Origin: Protonemura montana
Taxonomy: Eukaryota; Arthropoda; Insecta; Plecoptera; Nemouridae
Reading direction: 5' to 3'
Length of the DNA: 64,000 nt
Assembly: GCA_947568835.1 (NCBI GenBank)
Contig: OX387609.1
Coordinates: forward strand, 9,749,660 to 9,813,659
A model generated the notes under the pieces. It was not told the DNA's origin. It ran no database searches and worked only from the letters and a program-made list of their open reading frames with translations. Positions 62,001 through 64,000 of the stretch are shown here, in pieces (position 1 is the stretch's first letter; the number at the start of each line of letters is the position of its first letter). Position numbers and translations under genes: made by a program.

Positions 62001-63484
62001 CTCGGCTGGTGTAGAAATAAAGCAGTAGTACCACAGATAGGTGGTATTATATCGTACCACCAGAGCGCTTATGTTTAACTGCTGTGTAACGGCTGCCAAA
62101 TAAAGTCAATTATTCCGCAACAAAAATGAGGACGCTACCAGATGGAGTCACCGTCGTTCCATGTGTCACTGCATTTCATTTCGCTATTTCTCGCATTTGA
62201 GACTGGTTTACACTTAATCAATCTTTATCAATGCTAACCTAAACGATTGATAAACATGTACACATTTTTTATGTCGCTAATTGTAGAGGTTTGTTAAAAA
62301 GGACGGCTAGAAGTGCCATCGGGTGGTACCAACCGTTACCACGTGTTGCCGGCCCGTTTGCTCAGCGGAAAGTTTAAAATCAACGCTGACTCTCTAGTAC
62401 TATCGCTTTAATAGATACAGAGGCGAATTATTCGTAGCCAAAAAGTGGCAAAATGTCAAGATCGTGCGACAATAAACCAAATAAAGCATTCCAACCAAAA
62501 ATCTACTCGGTCAACATCTACAAGAACTAAGACCATTGAACCTACACAATCAACCCCATATACAAGGGTGTACACTCTTTAACCTCTGATAAAGCCCATC
62601 AATCCAATAGTTATGACCTGCGACCTTAAAGCATGGCAATATGTACAAAATTTACATATGTAAATTCAGCAGTAAACTGACGCAATCCGCAAGGTTACAG
62701 CAATCAATAATAAATATGCGCACTGTGTTGTGGATTATTGCCGTGCTCGTGGAGTTTGCTAATCAGTTTCATTTATTTGTTGGCTATCAACAGACAAAAT
62801 TATTTGACATTCATAGCACTTTTGTTCGCTGGCTGCAGTGCGTCTAATGCTAGTTTTATTATCAGCTCACTTAGTTGTTCATATGGCAGAAATATTTTGA
62901 GTCATATTAATAACACCACAAGCGATCATGACTAGCTTATGGCCGTAGTATCAGTAACTTTGCATTAAATACACAACTCCATGTTTTGAATACTGAAGGG
63001 CAATCTTTATAAAAGCTAACACTCCGGTCCCAGGTTGGCTCGTTTGTCAGGTTTGGCTATTTAGGTATTTCAATTATCTGGCAAGTTGTATGTGCTTTTT
63101 TAACCATTTCAATGAATCTGCCAGAGTTTTAGGGAGAGACTTGAGCCTCCCGGTATTGAGAAGCTGAGGTCACACGCTTTCGCCTTTCAGTGGCCGCTTG
63201 GGTCCAGCCCCCAACACCCAGTCCCAACCGCACGCCACTGTTTACACCCCGTGCTTTTTGTCCGCACGCAGAACGGCAGTGGTGGCATGATGGGCAACGG
63301 CAGCGGCGGCGCGGTCGAGGAACACCGACGCATGCGCAACTACCTGCAGCGCATGGAACGTGAAGGTGTCCAAAGGGTCAAGATGTTTCTGGTCATCACG
63401 GCCGCCTACGTCATGTTCTGGGGACCCTTGTTTTTCGTGACCTTGGTGCGACATCCGGTGCTCGGCAGTCCGAGGGGCTTTGAG
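55912..63484 (+). CDS. Orphan rhodopsin-like GPCR, partial (TM1-TM6)
   Basis: Exons 55902-56099 (coding from about 55912), 59886-60492 and 63272-63484 join in phases 2 and 0. They encode about 336 residues of a seven-transmembrane receptor that continues beyond the window. Seen in order: an N-terminus with an N-glycosylation site (NYT); TM1 AMIIFSLGSLGMAANIALMT with its conserved N; TM2 with MVDCARAAILIPLG carrying the usual Asp; TM3 from KCSLVETAFLLLVTV; TM4 with MIWFAS; an extracellular loop with Cys that could pair with the TM3 Cys; TM5 YVLNVLWIVINLICVVLTLF; a long, Gly-rich third intracellular loop; TM6 VKMFLVITAAYVMFWGPLFF with the W-x-P motif. The DRY motif is not present after TM3 (TVLNDSP), and the following loop is acidic (PEDGEDGD). 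It resembles arthropod orphan class A receptors; the ligand is unknown. Confidence 0.88.
56112..56516 (+). repeat. 68-bp satellite, locus 3 (about 6 units)
   Basis: Same orientation as locus 1. Unit variant tgtcactttgacac dominates on the left, while tgtccctttgacac (as in loci 1 and 2) appears on the right. It sits 13 bp inside the first GPCR intron. Confidence 0.92.
56519..56580 (-). mobile_element. 5S-derived SINE, tail fragment next to satellite
   Basis: It carries atatagcactggtctattgg and gtcagttaatgaccgg, the reverse of the SINE tail. It directly follows the satellite array. Confidence 0.55.
56581..57324 (+). other. GPCR intron 1, no other feature
   Basis: No exon or repeat family recognised. 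Confidence 0.45.
57325..57480 (+). mobile_element. 5S-derived SINE, body fragment
   Basis: It carries tttgcttatcaacctcgcga, ttgtggaggaattctgctgt, cgttgtaccgtccttcggaa, ggtccccttggtgctcttcg and caggagttggctacg. Head and tail are missing apart from a possible acgttaaac end. Confidence 0.8.
58165..58350 (+). repeat. Dispersed repeat R2, copy 3
   Basis: It carries agatgcatttaggaagcttg, ttgttatcggaaaattgtca, gaagaagtaactagtacatg and ttacgaaaggtcggaaaatt, ending acccatttcaaatag. An open frame ends in the same TAG in the two complete copies (CYRKIVRTALFLEEVTSTCY), so it may derive from the end of a coding element. Confidence 0.8.
58351..59885 (+). other. GPCR intron 1, right part
   Basis: A tRNA-SINE-like tail remnant lies at 58545-58600 (aaacgcttgcaatgcgcggg, then tattttactattagg). 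Several overlapping frames at 58500-58970 show no recognised domain. A ttgattgattg microsatellite lies near 59738-59775. Confidence 0.5.
59886..60492 (+). CDS. GPCR exon with TM2-TM5
   Basis: The acceptor caccgtgccttccag completes the split Arg codon and gives RWSQGLLFHQAMVDCARAAI. It ends SVTGGGIPGQGGLSGGGTPS then R at donor AGG|gtgagt, phase 0. It is the longest and best-supported exon of the gene. Confidence 0.92.
60493..61375 (+). other. GPCR intron 2, left part
   Basis: No exon or repeat recognised. Confidence 0.45.
61376..61540 (-). mobile_element. 5S-derived SINE, partial copy with 5' end
   Basis: It carries acaaatccatgctgtcgaga, ttgataagcaaggcgag and gtatgatggtcacccatcca, then a deletion of the central 5S-like core, then cgagaaccggtgtttctagc (the 5S-like 5' segment in reverse). 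Confidence 0.78.
62140..62385 (+). repeat. Dispersed repeat R1, copy in GPCR intron
   Basis: Starts gatggagtcaccgtcgttcc and ends gtttgctcagcggaaagttt. It is the most complete partner of the copy at 18599-18840. Confidence 0.78.
62386..63271 (+). other. GPCR intron 2, right part
   Basis: No further feature recognised up to the acceptor at 63271. Confidence 0.45.
63272..63484 (+). CDS. GPCR exon with end of third loop and TM6
   Basis: The acceptor gtccgcacgcag leads into NGSGGMMGNGSGGAVEEHRR and then a basic helix and TM6. Donor TTTGAG|gtgagt, phase 0. TM7 and the C-terminal tail must lie to the right of the window. Confidence 0.9.
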
Positions 63485-64000
63485 GTGAGTCGTATTTTGA
63501 CGCTTTGTTGACATTTTGTGGAAAATTGGTGATTTCTTTATTGTAATTATTCGTCCAAGCCCAGTCTACTCAATTAAATGCAATCGTTCATATCGCTTCA
63601 AGTAACTGCGGAACCCTTTTAAAAATTGTACGTTTGATTTTTTATTTTTAAACGATCTAAAATGTCGCATATTTCGTTCAAAAAAATACAAGTTTTAGAA
63701 AGTATCGAAACATTAGAGACGATTTTCTAAAGAATTTAAAAAGTTTTCTGAGCAATTTATTTTCAGATACTGGGATTAGTTTTTTGAATGGATTCTTGGT
63801 TCGGCTACGTTTGGGAGGTTTCTTCTGGTAACACACACGATTGTTTATAGATATGGGACAAAATTGTAGTCAACCCTCACAAAGTTGGTCAAACGAATCA
63901 AAATGTTACATAGGTACTTTTTTTTTTATTTTTTTATTAAACTCGTAGAATTTTCACCCCGACTAACAGCTATTAGATGTACACGAAACACAAAATCGAG
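63485..64000 (+). other. GPCR intron 3 (cut by window edge)
   Basis: AT-rich with T-runs; no exon recognised. Confidence 0.5.

Overview
The window is nuclear DNA of a eukaryote, most likely an arthropod (probably an insect or a close relative). This rests on spliced genes with GT-AG introns, midasin and an insect-like orphan GPCR, AT-rich intergenic DNA, and abundant short transposons and satellites. No bacterial, viral or organellar gene organisation is visible. The species cannot be named from the sequence alone.

Three protein-coding genes can be read exon by exon with matching splice phases. (1) Positions 57-22451, minus strand: eighteen consecutive coding exons of midasin (MDN1/Rea1), the giant AAA ATPase of 60S ribosome biogenesis. 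They run from the end of the AAA5/AAA6 region through AAA6 into the linker; both ends of the gene lie outside the exons seen. (2) Positions about 2700-7328, plus strand: a six-exon leucine-rich-repeat protein of F-box/LRR type, complete at its 3' end and lying wholly inside one midasin intron on the opposite strand. (3) Positions 55902-63484, plus strand: the first three recognised exons (TM1 to TM6) of an orphan rhodopsin-like GPCR that continues past the right edge.

The 33 kb between midasin and the GPCR (about 22.5-55.8 kb) holds no exon I can recognise. It is a patchwork of repeats: a 5S-rRNA-derived SINE family, a tRNA-derived SINE family, a chimera of the two, a 68-bp satellite present at three loci, 41-, 54-, 76- and 104/114-bp tandem arrays, and several low-copy dispersed repeats. 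Two degenerate hAT transposons with intact 8-bp target-site duplications sit back to back in a midasin intron.

The most interesting signal is the SINE system. One family carries a recognisable 5S rRNA internal promoter region. Two loci carry the same 91-bp multimerised 'head' (three and four copies) with the same microhomology junction. One copy has its head joined to the tail of the tRNA-derived family. A 33-bp stretch of the SINE body is identical to the edge of the 68-bp satellite, suggesting the satellite was seeded from the SINE. The second striking point is that the upstream exons of midasin are missing from at least 33 kb, so either the GPCR is also nested in a giant midasin intron or the assembly is joined wrongly here.
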